A stretch of 64,000 nt of DNA, taken from positions 72,508,001-72,572,000 of the forward strand of contig NC_069371.1 of the NCBI RefSeq assembly GCF_021730395.1, written 5' to 3'. Both the position numbers and the translations under genes were made by a program. Shown here piece by piece: positions 11,448 to 23,545 of this stretch. The notes beneath the pieces were generated by a model, which worked only from the letters and a program-made list of their open reading frames with translations, did not search any database and had not been told where the DNA came from. The stretch's first letter is position 1; each line of letters starts with the position of its first letter. The DNA comes from Mercenaria mercenaria. Lineage: Eukaryota; Mollusca; Bivalvia; Venerida; Veneridae.

Positions 11448-11605
11448 GGGGTCTTTCCGTGAAATTTTTCGCAAACAGCAATAAGATTTTGTAACGTTGA
11501 AACTTGTGTTACGTCGGGTGACGTTTAGGCTACTTCAGTGATACACGCGATGCAAATATATGCTTCTACCGCATTTTGTGAAATATTTCACGGAAAGAGC
11601 CCCCC
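11448..11605. mobile_element. short MITE with TIR GGGGTCTTTCCGTGAAAT
   Basis: The 158-bp unit has near-matching inverted ends: GGGGTCTTTCCGTGAAAT on the left, and on the right GGCTCTTTCCGTGAAATA when read in reverse complement. No coding capacity is present and no target duplication is certain. Confidence 0.75.
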
Positions 11606-12146
11606 TTTTTTATTTCATTGACTAGTTCGGAATTTTCATAGCAAAAAGACTGCGTAAGTCGTTAGTAAATTGAATCGTTTTCCGTCGACCAAATCGTCCA
11701 CCGATGCTCGTATGGTGCTACTCTAAGATCAAAAGATTTTTTTAGAACGCCCATCGTAGTGACATTTTATGAAATGTCCGATTGACAACACTGACATATC
11801 ATTCTGTTTCCCTTGCCTAGAGCATCCGAATGCTATTTCTGAAATTAATCCAGCGAAAAAAAAGCCATTTTTACTACAGATACTTCAATTTTTCATAATT
11901 TGTACGAAACAGCCCTTTGCTAAACAAGTAAAGGAATATAAAAGATCTGAATCGTACAAAATGAAGGGGAGGTGTCCTTGTATATGAATACCAAATATCA
12001 GGGCCAAAAAGTAATTTTACTTTTCGACCATTATTACGTCTACCTACGTCAAAGAAGACTGGCGTAACAACGCATCTTAAAAACCAGCTATCCCGGTTGA
12101 GGCCGAATTACGCATCCTCTGTTAAATATACTTACGACTTTTGTGA
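11606..12146. other. no gene recognised
   Basis: Only short unremarkable frames are present. I see no exon signature or repeat I can name. Confidence 0.5.
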
Positions 12147-12196
12147 GCCTCGGTGGCGCAATGGTAGCGCGCTTGCTTATTAAAGCGGATAGGTCT
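12147..12196 (+). repeat. truncated tRNA-like sequence
   Basis: The 5' half of a tRNA is recognisable: an A box in GGTGGCGCAATGGTAGCGCG and an anticodon-stem region after it. The T arm and B box are missing, so this is a tRNA or SINE-head fragment and not a gene. Confidence 0.5.
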
Positions 12197-13690
12197 CCAC
12201 AAAGAGTAAATTTGTTGCCGTATCAATCGTTTGCCAATAGAAACAATAGAAATAAATGACCTAATGGAAGGGGGATACATAAAGGAAATCCTTTTGCAAC
12301 TTTGAATCCTTGCAACTTTCAAAGTACACGGTAGAACATACTTCGAACATACATGTAGATCACGAAACTCCTGCTTCAAAAGGTGCGTGACTTTTTGTTT
12401 AGAACATGTTTTAGATCTAAATCTTTTTGTTACCTATAAAAGTTTCATGCTTCAAGTATTTTAATAGGCTTAAGTTTTATTTTTCCAAGATTTTTCCAAG
12501 ATTCTTTAACAGTACCTTTAATTAAGTACTTTTTACAGACTTGTAACTTTGTGACATCGCATTATATGCAAGGTATAACGTATAATTATGTTACGCATAC
12601 ATGTAAATAATTATTAATTAACCTTCTGTACAAACATTCTGGAACTTATGATAATGATGATTTTCTTCGAAATTTTAGAGAAAACATCATTTTGTTACTG
12701 CATCCTACATGTTGCACTTATTTCGTAATAGCATGGGCGCACGGGCTCATTACGGAAAAATGCTGTTGACGGTAAAATAGTTCATTTTCTGGAGTGCAAG
12801 ATTGTTAAAAGGCAATTTATACGTGGAAGAGCACAATGTTTTATGCTGCCCCTGAAAGTGATGTCAAATACCCTTAACCTTCATTATGTCACCTATATTT
12901 CACTCATATAACCTCCAAAAAAAGGCAAACTGGTATGAAGTAGCCCAGTGGTTTTATTACCTATGACGTTCCTCGTCGTTATAAATTATTCAAATTTCAG
13001 TATATTTTTGAAGAGAATCCTTCTTTGGATTTTAGGTATTTCTGTTATTTTTCAGGCGTTTTTAAGTAGAAAAAAATCAACAATTATATAAATATAAGGC
13101 ATAAAATATGAAATCGGTTGTTAGGACGTCCCACGTTGTATGACCTGTGACGCAAATGACAATAAGCTGTTGTTCAAAGTTCAGCATAATATTGAAATAT
13201 AGCCATTCCGCTGGAAGTTTGGGTGATTTATGTCACTTTTCAAGAGCTTTTAAGTAACACGTATTGAGCAATTATTATACCCCTTTATAACAGTCAAAGC
13301 TATTGCACAATATGTTAACTTAGTTTCTGTTACGATACCCGTCACGATTTGTATATAAAGTTGCAATGTGTTTTTAAAGAAACCAGGGAAGCCGGGACCA
13401 CTTCTTAGAAAAAAAAAAACAAACAAAAAAAGAACACAAAAAAACAAGGGCTGCAGTCGAATGACAACCATATAATCTGCCGATGCCATTTGAAAAAAGG
13501 GCCATAACTCCGGAACGGGTTGAGCTAATCCATGATTTTTTCTTCTTCCACAACTAACCATTTATAATAGTAGTAATTCCTGAAAGTTTGAATCGAGTGT
13601 GTGTGTTAAGTAAATTGGTGCACTTAGCTATACAGTAAATGGTCACTTCGATTTTTTATATTGATGGATTTTGATACAAATGTGCATAAC
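12197..13690. other. no gene recognised
   Basis: AT-rich sequence with a short A-rich tract at 13409-13445. No exon or repeat family is recognised. Confidence 0.5.
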
Positions 13691-14312
13691 GACCCGTGTC
13701 TAAGTAGAATTTATGCCGGTGATATATATCGTGTTATAGTGTGATAAAGAAAACTCCCCAGGCAGTTTATGAGTCGTAAGGTCAATCTGACGGGCTTCAC
13801 AACGGTTCTTGGTGCATTTGATCTCACTTAAATCAAGAATGTTAATAGATTCTGTGTGTGATAGGAATGAGCATAACGACGCGCATTGCTCGTGAGATAG
13901 ATTACAGTTCCTGATGTTTCGCGACACATCCAAGTAGGATTTATACCGGTGATAAATATCGTGTTACAGTCTGATATAGATAAAATCTATAGCTGTATGT
14001 GATTCGTAAGATCAATATAATGTTCTTTACAATCATCCTCATTACATTGATACTATCTGATTCAAGACGGTGTAAAGTGTGAGTGTACGACATGAAAGTG
14101 CATAATGACGCACATTGCTCATATGATAGATTACAATTACTGATTTTATGCAACTCGGGGTATTTTATCACTACTATATACATTGTATATGTATGTCTTG
14201 CAACTAATAATTGTTAGAGGTATCGATACAATGCTTCAACCTCACGCATGTGTTTCTAATAATGTGGCTTTTGAAAAGCATAAAAATATGATGCGCATTG
14301 CTCGTGAGATAA
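13691..14312 (-). pseudogene. decayed tandem LRR modules of NLR type
   Basis: Read on the - strand, CNLSHEQCASLCSFLSH followed by LDLSEIKC occurs at about 13815-13910. It recurs as CNLSYEQCASLCTFMSY at about 14090-14140 and as a third trace (LSHEQCAS) at 14288-14312. The DNA period between the first two is about 231 bp, with a shared module joint (GATTTATACCGGTGATAAAT-like at 13708 and 13939). The Cys-x-Leu-Ser...Leu-Cys pattern resembles leucine-rich repeats of invertebrate NLR or receptor proteins. Stops and frame changes interrupt the modules and no NACHT or TIR domain is nearby. Identity is by pattern only. Confidence 0.45.
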
Positions 14313-14389
14313 CCAAAAGAGTTGGTGGAAGGACCGTATAATTTTAACCCAAAACAAAAAATATTTCACTGTATACAGTCACAAAATCC

Positions 14390-15340
14390 GCCAATTCTTT
14401 ATGAATATTGATTGGCGTAATATCTCGGCTCCTTTCAAAAACTGGCCAGATCCTATCATGGGTTCTTGTGTTATGGCCCTTTAAGGGCCAAAATTGCTAT
14501 TTTTGCTTTTGCAGCCATATAGAACCTTCATTTAAGGTTTGATTTTACACAAACTTGCAAAATATCTTTAACAACAATAGTTTATTGGATTCCATGATGA
14601 ATTTGGCAGATCTAATCATAATTTCCGGAGTTACGGCCCCTGATTAACCTCCTGAAAGAGCCAAAATTTGTTACTTTTATCTTGTAAACAGATAGAAGTG
14701 ACATTTTACATTGGAGTTTAACTAAACTTACAACTTAAGTCACAATTATATTTCGGTTCCTTTCGAAAACCGATTAGATTCCGTCATGGGTCCTAGAGTT
14801 ACTACCCCTAAAAGGGGAAAAAACTATAGTGGCACTTTCAGTCATATAGAGGCTTCATTTATGCTTTGATCTGAAATCGACGAATAAGCTTGTTTACACT
14901 CTAGTGGGTGGGGGGGGGGGACACTTTTTATTCTACCTTAATAAAACTTGTTTAGAATGGTTTGTTATCATAAAGTCTTGGATGGTTTCAAGTCTGGATC
15001 ACGTGGAGTCAAAACCGAGGTCACTAGGTCAAACCAAAGAAAAAGATTGTGTACACTCTAAAGGCCACTTTTTTGCTCCAATATTCCCGAAACTTTGTCA
15101 GAATGTTTGCTTTTATAAAATCTTGGACAAGTTCGAACCTGAGTCATGTTGGGTAAATATTTAGGTTACTAGGTCAAATAAAAATGCTTAAGTACACTCG
15201 AAAGGCCACATTTTTAGTCTTGATCAAAATTGGTCAGAATATTTGTGTCCATGAAATCACTAGGTAAAACATGTTTGCACTGTTATGGTGGGTTACTCAG
15301 GTGAGCAACCAAGGGCCATCTCGGTCCTTTTGTATAATCT
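14390..15340 (+). repeat. tandem-repeat non-autonomous element, 3' end with hairpin
   Basis: Three decayed units of about 165 bp (14400-14880) each contain a TTACGGCCC/ATGGGTCCT-like phrase. Three units of about 140 bp follow (14900-15285) with TCACTAGGTCAAA. The end is GGTTACTCAGGTGAGCAACC then an imperfect hairpin AGGGCCATCTCGGTCCT and TTTGT (15290-15337). This end matches those at 36150-36193, 39140-39183 and 46305-46345. Confidence 0.65.
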
Positions 15341-15465
15341 TGATACTGTGTTAGTTTTTGAGCAACTGAGAACTACTGTTTTAGACAACAGAAACAAGAG
15401 CAACGGATTCTAGAATAATCATGAACTGTATATTCACATTCAAAATATTAGGAATCACTCTAATC

Positions 15466-15506
15466 TAGGGTTAAGGTTAGGTTTAGGGTTTACGGTTTAG
15501 GGTTGA
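15466..15506 (+). repeat. short degenerate telomere-like TTAGGG stretch
   Basis: Five or six imperfect TTAGGG-type units lie here, with single-base variants. TTAGGG is the usual molluscan telomere repeat, so this may be an interstitial remnant or a chance G/T-rich run. Confidence 0.4.
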
Positions 15507-15879
15507 AACTGGCCCAGGCCTGGCTCAGACTTAGTTTCACATAGAGTTGTATAGGGGAAACCTTTAAAAATCTTCTTATCTTAAAGCACAATGCACAGAG
15601 CTTAGATATTTGGCATATAGCATTGTTTATTGGACATCTACCGACATTGTTTAAATCATGACCGGTCTATTCCATATGAAATGTTGATTGTTCAGGTGTA
15701 TCGGTTGAAATATAACTCAGTGAGCACTGGCTTACATTCTTTTCAGGGCTTTGATTGTAATGCTACTGCTTTTCTACTACTGCTATGGCTTATGCTTCTG
15801 TAACTGTCGTTACTGTACTGAAATTGTTCACTTTTAAAAGCTGTTACTGCAAATGCGCACAATACCTCATACTAGACTA

Positions 15880-18010
15880 ATAAGTGTGTAAATAATGTGA
15901 TTTCAAGTGTGCAAGTAATGTTTATATCGCATGTGTAAATGACGTAAAGTGTGTTTATAACGTTTTAGAAAATGTGTAAAAGACGTTTTATCAAGTGGAT
16001 TTATAACGTTTTAAAAAATGTAAATAGAGAATAATAGGTTAGTGCCGTAGATGAGAAAGTTTATCTGGGGAGGCGGAGGAGGTTATCGGGTGAGCCGAAG
16101 GCGAACCTGATAACGTCCGGAGCCGAGCCAGATAAACTTTCTCCATCTTAGGCACTAACCTATTATTCTATTTATCTTGTCATTACTTCATTTTCCGATA
16201 TTTGGCAATTTATTTTACAAAAATAAGTGTGCGACAACCGCTTTAATGACGTCGTATTCGTAATGACGTCACTTATATAATGACGTGATTACCGGCAAAA
16301 TCGCAATAACTTCTTCGTTTTTGAATAAAAACTCATTATTTGACCACTCATTTTCTTAGTTCGGACATTTCCAACACAATGATGATGGTTTCGTTTCAAA
16401 ATTTCTTATGACAACAATATCGATCATAAGGTCACATGATCAACTGACCGTATATCACTGGTCACATGATCAACTGACGGTATATCAAGAAAGATATACG
16501 GCACCCTGATATCGGGTCGAAAATACTGCAAGTGACAGGATAAATAACGTTTAATCCAGTGTGTAAATGACGTTTTATTTAGTGTGTAAATGACGTTTAA
16601 TGCTACTTGTGTAAATGACGCTTAAATAAGTGTGTAAATGACATTTTATTCAGTGTGTTATTAACTTTTCATTCTGTGTGTAAATGACTTTTTGTCCATT
16701 GTGTTTATAACGATTTAAAAAAGTATGTAAATGACAATTAATCCAGTGTGTAAATGACGTTTTATTCAGTGTGTAAATGACGCTTTATTCAGCGTGTAAA
16801 TGACATTTAATTCAGTGTGGACATGACGTTTTTTTCAGTGTGTAAACGACGTTTTATTCAGTGTGTGAATTACGCTTTATTCAGTGTGTAAATGACGTTT
16901 AATCCAGTGTAAAAATGACGTTTTATCCAGTGTATAAATGACGTTTTATTCAGTATGTAAATGACTTTTCATTCAGTATGTAAACGACTTTTTGTCCATT
17001 GTGTTTATAACGTTTCAAAAACGTAGGTAAATGACAATTAATCCAGCGTGTAAATGACGTTTTATTCAGTGTGTGAATGACGTTTAATCCAGTGTGTAAA
17101 TGACGTTTAATCCAGTGTGTAAATGACGTTTTATTTTATGCTAACTCATGAAATGCTGTATTTGTTCAGTTAAATATTTTCATATCTCATCACTCACACT
17201 GTGAAAATATGAATTCTATATTTTCACACTGTGAGAGATATAGCTCCGCCCCTCATTACATTGTGTATGAATTTTAAATTATTTGCTTAAAACGGGATGA
17301 AACTTGTAGTCGCACTTTGTTCTTTATAGTATATTTCTCGATTCAAATCATTTTACTTAATGAGAATTTCATAACGTTATGCAGCAAAAAATAAAATAAA
17401 ATGGAACTTTATGTTGTGTTCGTCTTTATAATGTCACGACACGTCTGACGTCATGTCTGTTAACGCGCGTCTGTTTCCCGCGCTGAGATTAAAAAATTGT
17501 TGCAAAATGCACATCTCAACGTAACTGAGCATAAAATAAAAAGAAACATTTTCTCACTTCTCAGTGAGATATATTCCATATTCACGAAAAAACAAACAAA
17601 TATCCTCTATTTATTCAGTGTGTAAATTACTTACATTTATTGTGTAATGACGTTTTGTCCATTGTATTTATAACGTTTTAAAAATGTATGAAACTGACAA
17701 TAAATCCAGCATGAAAATGATGTTTTATTCAGTGTGTAAATGACGTTTTATTCAGTGTGTAAATGACATATTGTCCATTGTGTTCATAACGTTTTAAAAA
17801 TGTGTGCAAATGACGTTTAATCCAGTGTGCAAATGACGTTTTATTCAGTTTGTAAATGACGTTTTATTCAGTGTGTAAATGACATTTCGTCCATTGTGTT
17901 CATAACGTTTTAAAAATATGTGTAAATGACGTTTAATCCAGTGTGTAAATGTCGTTTTATTCAATCTGTAAAATGACATTTTATTTTGTGTGTAAATAAC
18001 GTTTATCTGT
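15880..18010. repeat. 23-bp minisatellite rich in TGACGT, in three blocks
   Basis: Dozens of units like GTGTGTAAATGACGTTTTAT make up three blocks: about 15880-16020, 16505-17140 and 17615-18010. They are separated by a 154-bp foldback insert plus about 330 bp (16021-16504) and by about 470 bp (17150-17615). The second interruption holds a palindrome around TGTGAAAATATGAATTC. Most units carry TGACG(T), the half-site bound by ATF/CREB proteins. Full TGACGTCA occurs in the first interruption near 16261-16270. Confidence 0.9.
16021..16174. mobile_element. 154-bp CpG-rich foldback MITE inside the minisatellite
   Basis: The arms are near-perfect inverted repeats with AATAATAGGTTAGTGCC at the outer ends and GAGAAAGTTTATCTGG further in. 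A second inner inverted repeat (GTTATCGGGT / ACCTGATAAC) makes almost the whole unit self-complementary. Confidence 0.85.
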
Positions 18011-18103
18011 AATCTCAAGAAAATGTACATTTTTGTGTTATTGTAAACAGTATAAATTTACACAGTAAAAATATAAATCACAATGCTTAAATGTTCTTTT
18101 CAG

Positions 18104-18216
18104 GTTCACCAAGACCAGGAAGTGACATTGACCTGAACATGAAGTCTACTAAACCCGCGCGACTTCGGGGCATGAAGACAAGCCCATATAATATCTCCAA
18201 GGAAAATTGTAACAAC
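18104..18216 (+). CDS. candidate internal exon of an unassigned gene
   Basis: A 113-bp open segment lies between a good acceptor (TTCTTTTCAG, ending 18103) and a consensus donor (GTAAGT at 18217). Read with two leading bases it encodes SPRPGSDIDLNMKSTKPARL continuing to SKENCNN, 37 codons ending in phase 0. The sequence is polar and basic, like a cytoplasmic tail, and I recognise no family. The next exon candidate (18669-18734) starts in phase 0, so they join without a frame break. Upstream exons are not seen; the minisatellite fills the 2 kb before it. Confidence 0.45.
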
Positions 18217-18668
18217 GTAAGTAATAATGCAATAGATTTAAACAGTAATTCAAAAATTACTGATAATGAATCTCATATTATTTCAAGTCTCAAGAAATAC
18301 TAAAAATCAGTCATTCTTTTATGAGATATTAATTTGTGTTTTTTTATCTAAGTGTACACACTTGATGTTTAAGTTATATGTGATGATAGGAAAGGGGTAC
18401 TTGTAGATTATGATCTAATCGTATTCAGTAACAACAAATTTCTTACGTTTAAAAACTGTTAAATAATTCTAAATTATTCTGTATGAAGTAATTAGATAAC
18501 ATTTGATTTTATGTAACTATATCTAAAATAGTTTTGGTCAATGGCAATGAATACAGACCTTATTTGCTTACTTACATTTGAACTTGTCTGTATTTTTGGA
18601 CTACGTGGCTCAGGGAATGATTTTTTATGGGAAATGCGCTTGTTTAAACCATTATTGTTTATTTACAG

Positions 18669-18734
18669 AACGGACAAACACAAACACTGTTTCATGATGA
18701 TAGCAAACATTACTACAGCCAGGAAGATCACTGA
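18669..18734 (+). CDS. candidate terminal exon of the same unassigned gene
   Basis: After the acceptor TTTATTTACAG (ending 18668) the frame reads NGQTQTLFHDDSKHYYSQED H and stops at TGA 18732-18734. Joined to the exon ending at 18216 it gives a 58-residue hydrophilic C-terminus. ATTAAA, a possible poly(A) signal variant, occurs about 50 bp downstream. The composition (acidic, His, Tyr-rich end) is that of an intracellular tail, but no family is recognised. Confidence 0.4.
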   Translation, partial: NGQTQTLFHDDSKHYYSQEDH

Positions 18735-20620
18735 TGAACTGATTTTTAATTTCTGATTAATAACCTGTATCAAAAGTTGTCTATTAAACGTAATTTTGAA
18801 ACTTGAAATTTGTATATTTTAGTATGATGAAAAGTGGTAAGAAAAAAAATACTAACATGGTTTATGACTTGAACGTACTGCATTCTAACGGTGTTAATAT
18901 GCATTGACCTTTATTTCAATGTAGGAGAAAGAACTGTTTAATATTCAAGAATTTGCCCTTATCTACTGTACTTCGGGATCGACTCTCATACCGGCGATAC
19001 CATCCAAGGCTTTGATTTTGGATTACCAGCTGTGTCCTCTAGCAATATTTCTTCTTCTTCCCATTAAAGTACAGGGCCCTCTCTGGAGCATAGACGTACT
19101 TGAAATCAAGCTGAAAAAGCCGCTATATACTAAAGCTTCTGTTATTGTTTGAACATAAAACGTTTTTCCTGGGTCAAACATCTGTACATTGTGCGGAAAG
19201 TAAAATTTATCAGGATATTATGAGAATACTGCCCTAAAGTCGAAATGTCTTTTGTTCGACTTAGCAGTGCGAGTAACAATTAAGATAGATGCCATTTTAA
19301 CAATCCACTGTTATTACGATTTATACAGAACGTCCATCGATGGCTACATAGATAGACTGGTATTTGGTTGTTTGCAGGAAAGTGGGCTTCTCGCCGGTGC
19401 AGAATGATAACACAAAACCCATCGTGACTTAAATCGATGAAAAACCTGTTGTTTTATAAACAAATTCTTAATTTCACAATTAAGATAGTTGATGCTATTT
19501 TAGCAATTCAAGCATGTTAATAACAGGTGCTTTAGTAACGTTTTTAGCTTCCATGTCAGTTGAATCAAGCAATGACAGCCCTTGATGACTGTTATTATTA
19601 ACGTGCGATGTACACGCTTAGCTATAATTCATACACTGTCTCGAATACCGCGTCTGAATTGTATTTTCTCCTGTACAGCCGCTACTAAGATGGATAAACA
19701 GTTTTAACCATAAAATTATCTGGCGTAACACATATATCATCCCTATTGCTTAACGCACGCTGAAGCCCATGAATTGTATCCCTGTGGTCAGCGTTGTGTG
19801 AAATTGGCTTTGAGATCGACATTCACTGTGGTAGATCGACATTCAATTTTGAAAATTGTTCAAGTCGTCGATCAGCATTCAATGTAGACTCAGGTCTGCA
19901 ACTGTAAATCAAAATTCAATTTTTTTCAGGTCATAAATCGGTATTCACCTAGGGTCCGAATCATAGACACATACATGTAGCCGTGCTTATTAAATTTGAT
20001 CATAATACAGTTGCATGCCGTTTAAATGCCTTAACCTCAACACCACCAAACATGCCATGTATCAGCCTGTTGTGTACGCTCTGCACCGCATGCATTGACT
20101 AGCTAGAGATCAGAAGCGGACACGGATACAGACATTTGAAAAGAGCTAAGAATGTTACTTTACAATCACAATCGCTCTGATTTCAACAGTTTGTGACCCT
20201 TCTTGGCCTTCATATCAGATGAATCTGAAAATAACGGACAATGGGTTGGGTTGGGGAAGCATTTCGACTTTCCACTGTATATACGGTCGGAATTTAACTA
20301 TATTAATTAACAGGCCAGTTGTAAAAGGTTCCTGGCTCGTCTCTTCTTCTGTATCCATTTAATTTGTAATTAGCGACACCAGTAGAACCACTTTCCTTAC
20401 GCACTATCCAATTCCATCACTTGAAATTTGTTCTTGGTACAATGGTAGTAATTTTACAAATGTGCCTCCGTGGTCCACTCGAACGTAGTCCATATCAGTG
20501 TATATAGTGCCCTTTTCCCTCCTAGTAAAGATGCCACTTGATTTTAAAGAATGAAGTCTGCGGGTGATTTTAAGCTACTTCTATGCTTGCAAGCTTAATC
20601 CGAATGAAAGTAAAAGTAGG
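18735..20620. other. no gene recognised
   Basis: I see no exon or named repeat. Around 19805-19945 the phrase GATCGACATTCA recurs in degenerate form three or four times. Confidence 0.5.
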
Positions 20621-20862
20621 TATGAGCCGCGCCATGAGAAAACCAACATAGTGGGTTTGCGACCAGCATGGATCCAGACCAGCCTGCGCATCCGCGCAGT
20701 CTGGTCAGGATCCATGCTGTTCGCTTTTAAAGCCTATTGGAATTGGAGAAACTGTTAGCGAACAGCATGGATCCTGACCAGACTGCGCGGATGCGCAGGC
20801 TGGTCTGGATCCATGCTGGTCGCACACCCACTATGTTGGTTTTCTCATGGCACGGCTCATAT
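20621..20862. mobile_element. 240-bp foldback repeat, copy 1
   Basis: Arms of about 100 bp are nearly perfect inverted repeats around a spacer of about 35 bp. The outer ends read TATGAGCCGCGCCATGAGAA and its inverted counterpart. Internal landmarks are CATGGATCCAGACCAGCCTG and TGCGCGGATGCGCAGGCTGG. Further copies are at 31916, 33214, 47799 and 51684. Confidence 0.95.
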
Positions 20863-21189
20863 ATCCTGATTTCCAGCTAAGCAATATTAGCGTTTTTGTC
20901 CCGAGACCATGACAACATCATTGCATTATGTTATGCCTCATATTTATGTAGTTTTTGATTGCTCGTAGACAGTCCTGCAAGACAATGGAAGTCACGCAAG
21001 AAATGAAAGGCTGGAAATGAGGTTAAAAAAATGCTATATACATTGCTATTTTACAAAGACAATAATAGCGTTTTAAGATCAGAATTTAATGATAAATACT
21101 AGTTTAAATCAAACTTGATATATCATTTACAGATCTATGGCAAAATTGAGATTTTTCCAGAAAGAAGGCTAAATTCTGACTTCTTACGT

Positions 21190-21860
21190 AGATCTCCAGG
21201 CCTTTAGTTCTGATAAAGCCATTTTAGATACAAATGATAGAAATTGGTGACTTTTCGAGTGCTGTTTCTTGCAAAAGAATAACAGAAATAAGAAAACTAA
21301 GGCCGTATATGATGCTTAATTTTCTTAAATACTTAACAAAGGCAGCCACTGAAATTTTAGTTTTGTCTCTAGTTATTTCACATCTGGATTATTGCAATGT
21401 CATATACTGTATGGTGTAGCTAACTGTGAGGTGTGTAAGCGGATGCAACGTATTCAAAACATGTGCGCAAAACTTGTCCTTAACAGGAGTAAATTTGACA
21501 GTTCTACACAAGCATTGTGCCACTTGCACTGGTTGCCGGTGAAAGCAAGAATTGAGTTCAAGATACTTTCTTTCACGTGTATAGCTGTCACACTGGCAGA
21601 GCACCTCTGTACTTAACAGAATTGCTTACAGAATATATTCCTAGTAGACAAGGTTTGAGATCGTCTGAAAATTCTGAATGTCGTTATGTTGTTCCATACA
21701 ACAAGTGCAAAACATTCAATGATAGAAGTTTCTGTACTATTGGTCCAAAACTTTGGAATGAACTGCCGTTAGAACTACGCAAAAGTAAATCACTTGACAC
21801 ATTAAAAAAAAATCTTAAGACACTGTATTGTAGAGATTTCGCGGCATTGTTTTAAATATT
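21190..21860 (+). pseudogene. second CR1/L2-like LINE, RT C-terminus
   Basis: Three overlapping frames together follow the end of a CR1/L2-type ORF: LVLSLVISHLDYCNVIYCMV (21340-21410), then CKRMQRIQNMCAKLVLNRSK and LHWLPVKARIEFKILSFT, then YLTELLTEYIPSRQGLRSSE and FCTIGPKLWNELPLELRKSK ending at TAA 21853-21855. At least two frame changes separate them. The family differs from the LINE at 418-2062. An AT-rich 3' UTR probably runs to about 22000. Confidence 0.75.
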
Positions 21861-22194
21861 TGATAACTGTTTATCACGCGAAAACAGCAGGTGATAGTTC
21901 TTAAATTTTGTAAAAGGTTTTACATTTCAACTTTTATATCTCCATGGTTTTTATATCTTCCACATGTTCCACGCAATTATTATGTAACACCGATTGTTGT
22001 TTTTTTTTAAATGTACGGGTGACTTATTTTAAAGCGTCATATTTTCAACAATAGCTATTCTATCAAACTTTAAAGCTTGCAAAATTGTTGATGAATGACA
22101 TGTACAATAATTGATTGCGACAAATTGCTGTGCCTTTTATGCAATCATGTTTACATTCTCTATACTGCTGTTTCGTCTAATTTCATAGGCAGAC

Positions 22195-22460
22195 TCGACA
22201 ACGTTAAAGAGTTTCGTTATGCGCTCGAGCAAAACGATTGAAACAGAAACAGATTGCCGCTTTTATCCTCGTAAAGATTTCTCAAATTCCAAGTTTGTCA
22301 AAGAGAACGGCTCCCGAAATGTGCGGTATGGCACGGGACCGAGTCATCCACGCGCTTTATGTAGGAAATATCAAGCGTTTATTAACATGGAAAACGAAAG
22401 TGGAATTTTCTTCGATTTTTGCGCATTTTACAAGTTTTAAATACACGTCATAGGTAATTC
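22195..22460 (+). other. GC-richer island with overlapping open frames, unassigned
   Basis: Two long frames overlap after an AG at 22190. One reads MRSSKTIETETDCRFYPRKD onward to a stop near 22440. The other contains KQKQIAAFILVKISQIPSLS and ARDRVIHALYVGN to about 22453. CpG content is higher than in the flanks. I recognise neither protein, and the segment may be a worn exon of a mobile element. Confidence 0.3.
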
Positions 22461-23215
22461 AATTCATAAAAAAATGTTTTAAATTGATAATGCAGTGCTC
22501 TGGGTATAAACTGAATAAAAGTTTTGAATCGTTGCGACATAACTCTGTGTCATACGCGTATGTAGCTCGGATAGATATGTTCGGATGTACTGTTTGTATC
22601 TTGTTTTTAGGCTGATCAGGACAAAATCTAATTTAAGCCTACGTGGGTCTAGTCACAAATAGTTCAAAAATAAATGTTGCTATTTTTCTTCCTTTCCTTT
22701 AGTTCTGGCTACCACATCTTATCTGATGCTATTTTCCTTGGTAGCCTAGTGGTAGTCCAACTAATTTGACTCGATCCCAAGGAAATATTGAGATATTTTT
22801 TCATATGGGCAATATCCCCACTCGCGTCAAACACTCGAATGACCAAAATAGTTGAAGCAACTTCCGATGAAGTTTTTTCATTGCTGCCGACGCTTTACAT
22901 GCTATAGGTTAAGTGTCGATTATTTCACAAATTGCATAAATTAAAATATAACTTACATGTATCGAAAGGGGATTCAATTCCTCATTAATCTGTGTTAAAA
23001 TTATCAAATAATATCGAAAATTACAAATTTTCTGGTTATTTAAACTTTTGTATGTACTGTACATGATCAACGTTTACCGTGTGTTTACACGCCTTATAAA
23101 ACCAATAACTTTACATGACTGTGTCTGTGATTTAACTTCCATTATTTTGGTCCTTCAAAGTTTTGACGTTAAGATTGCCTGTCACAAATATAAAACAATC
23201 TGAACGTCGAATTAT
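22461..23215. other. no gene recognised; possible tRNA-head remnant near 22738
   Basis: GGTAGCCTAGTGGTAG at about 22739 resembles the A-box part of the SINE head at 23221, without a B box. Confidence 0.4.
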
Positions 23216-23220
23216 TTTGA

Positions 23221-23545
23221 CTAGCCTAGTGGTAGAGCGCCTGCTTCGAGTGCGGGAGGTCGTGGGTTCAGTCCCTGGTTGCGTCATACCAATTTTAAAG
23301 ACGTGAAAAATGGTATTAGTAGCTTCTTTGCTTGGTGCTCAGCAGTAAGAGGATAGTGCTAGGACTGGTCAGCCCGATGTCAGTATAATGTGACTGGGTG
23401 GGATATCGATCACATGTCTATGGCACGATATTCCAGTGAGGCAGCACTATATAGTTTGGCATTGTGCTCACTGCTACAAGTAGACACCGTAAAATATTAC
23501 AGACAGCAATACCCATTTGCAACTTTAGTGTATAACTCCTTTTCA
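23221..23545 (+). mobile_element. tRNA-SINE with conserved central core
   Basis: The head has an A box (GCCTAGTGGTAGAGCG) and a B box (GTGGGTTCAGTCCC). The core contains TGCTAGGACTGGTCAGCCCG and ATGTGACTGGGTGGGATATC, followed by GTGAGGCAGCACTATA and ACAAGTAGACACCGT. I know this core from widespread metazoan/molluscan SINEs. I think it is the Meta-type core, but the name is from memory. Confidence 0.75.
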
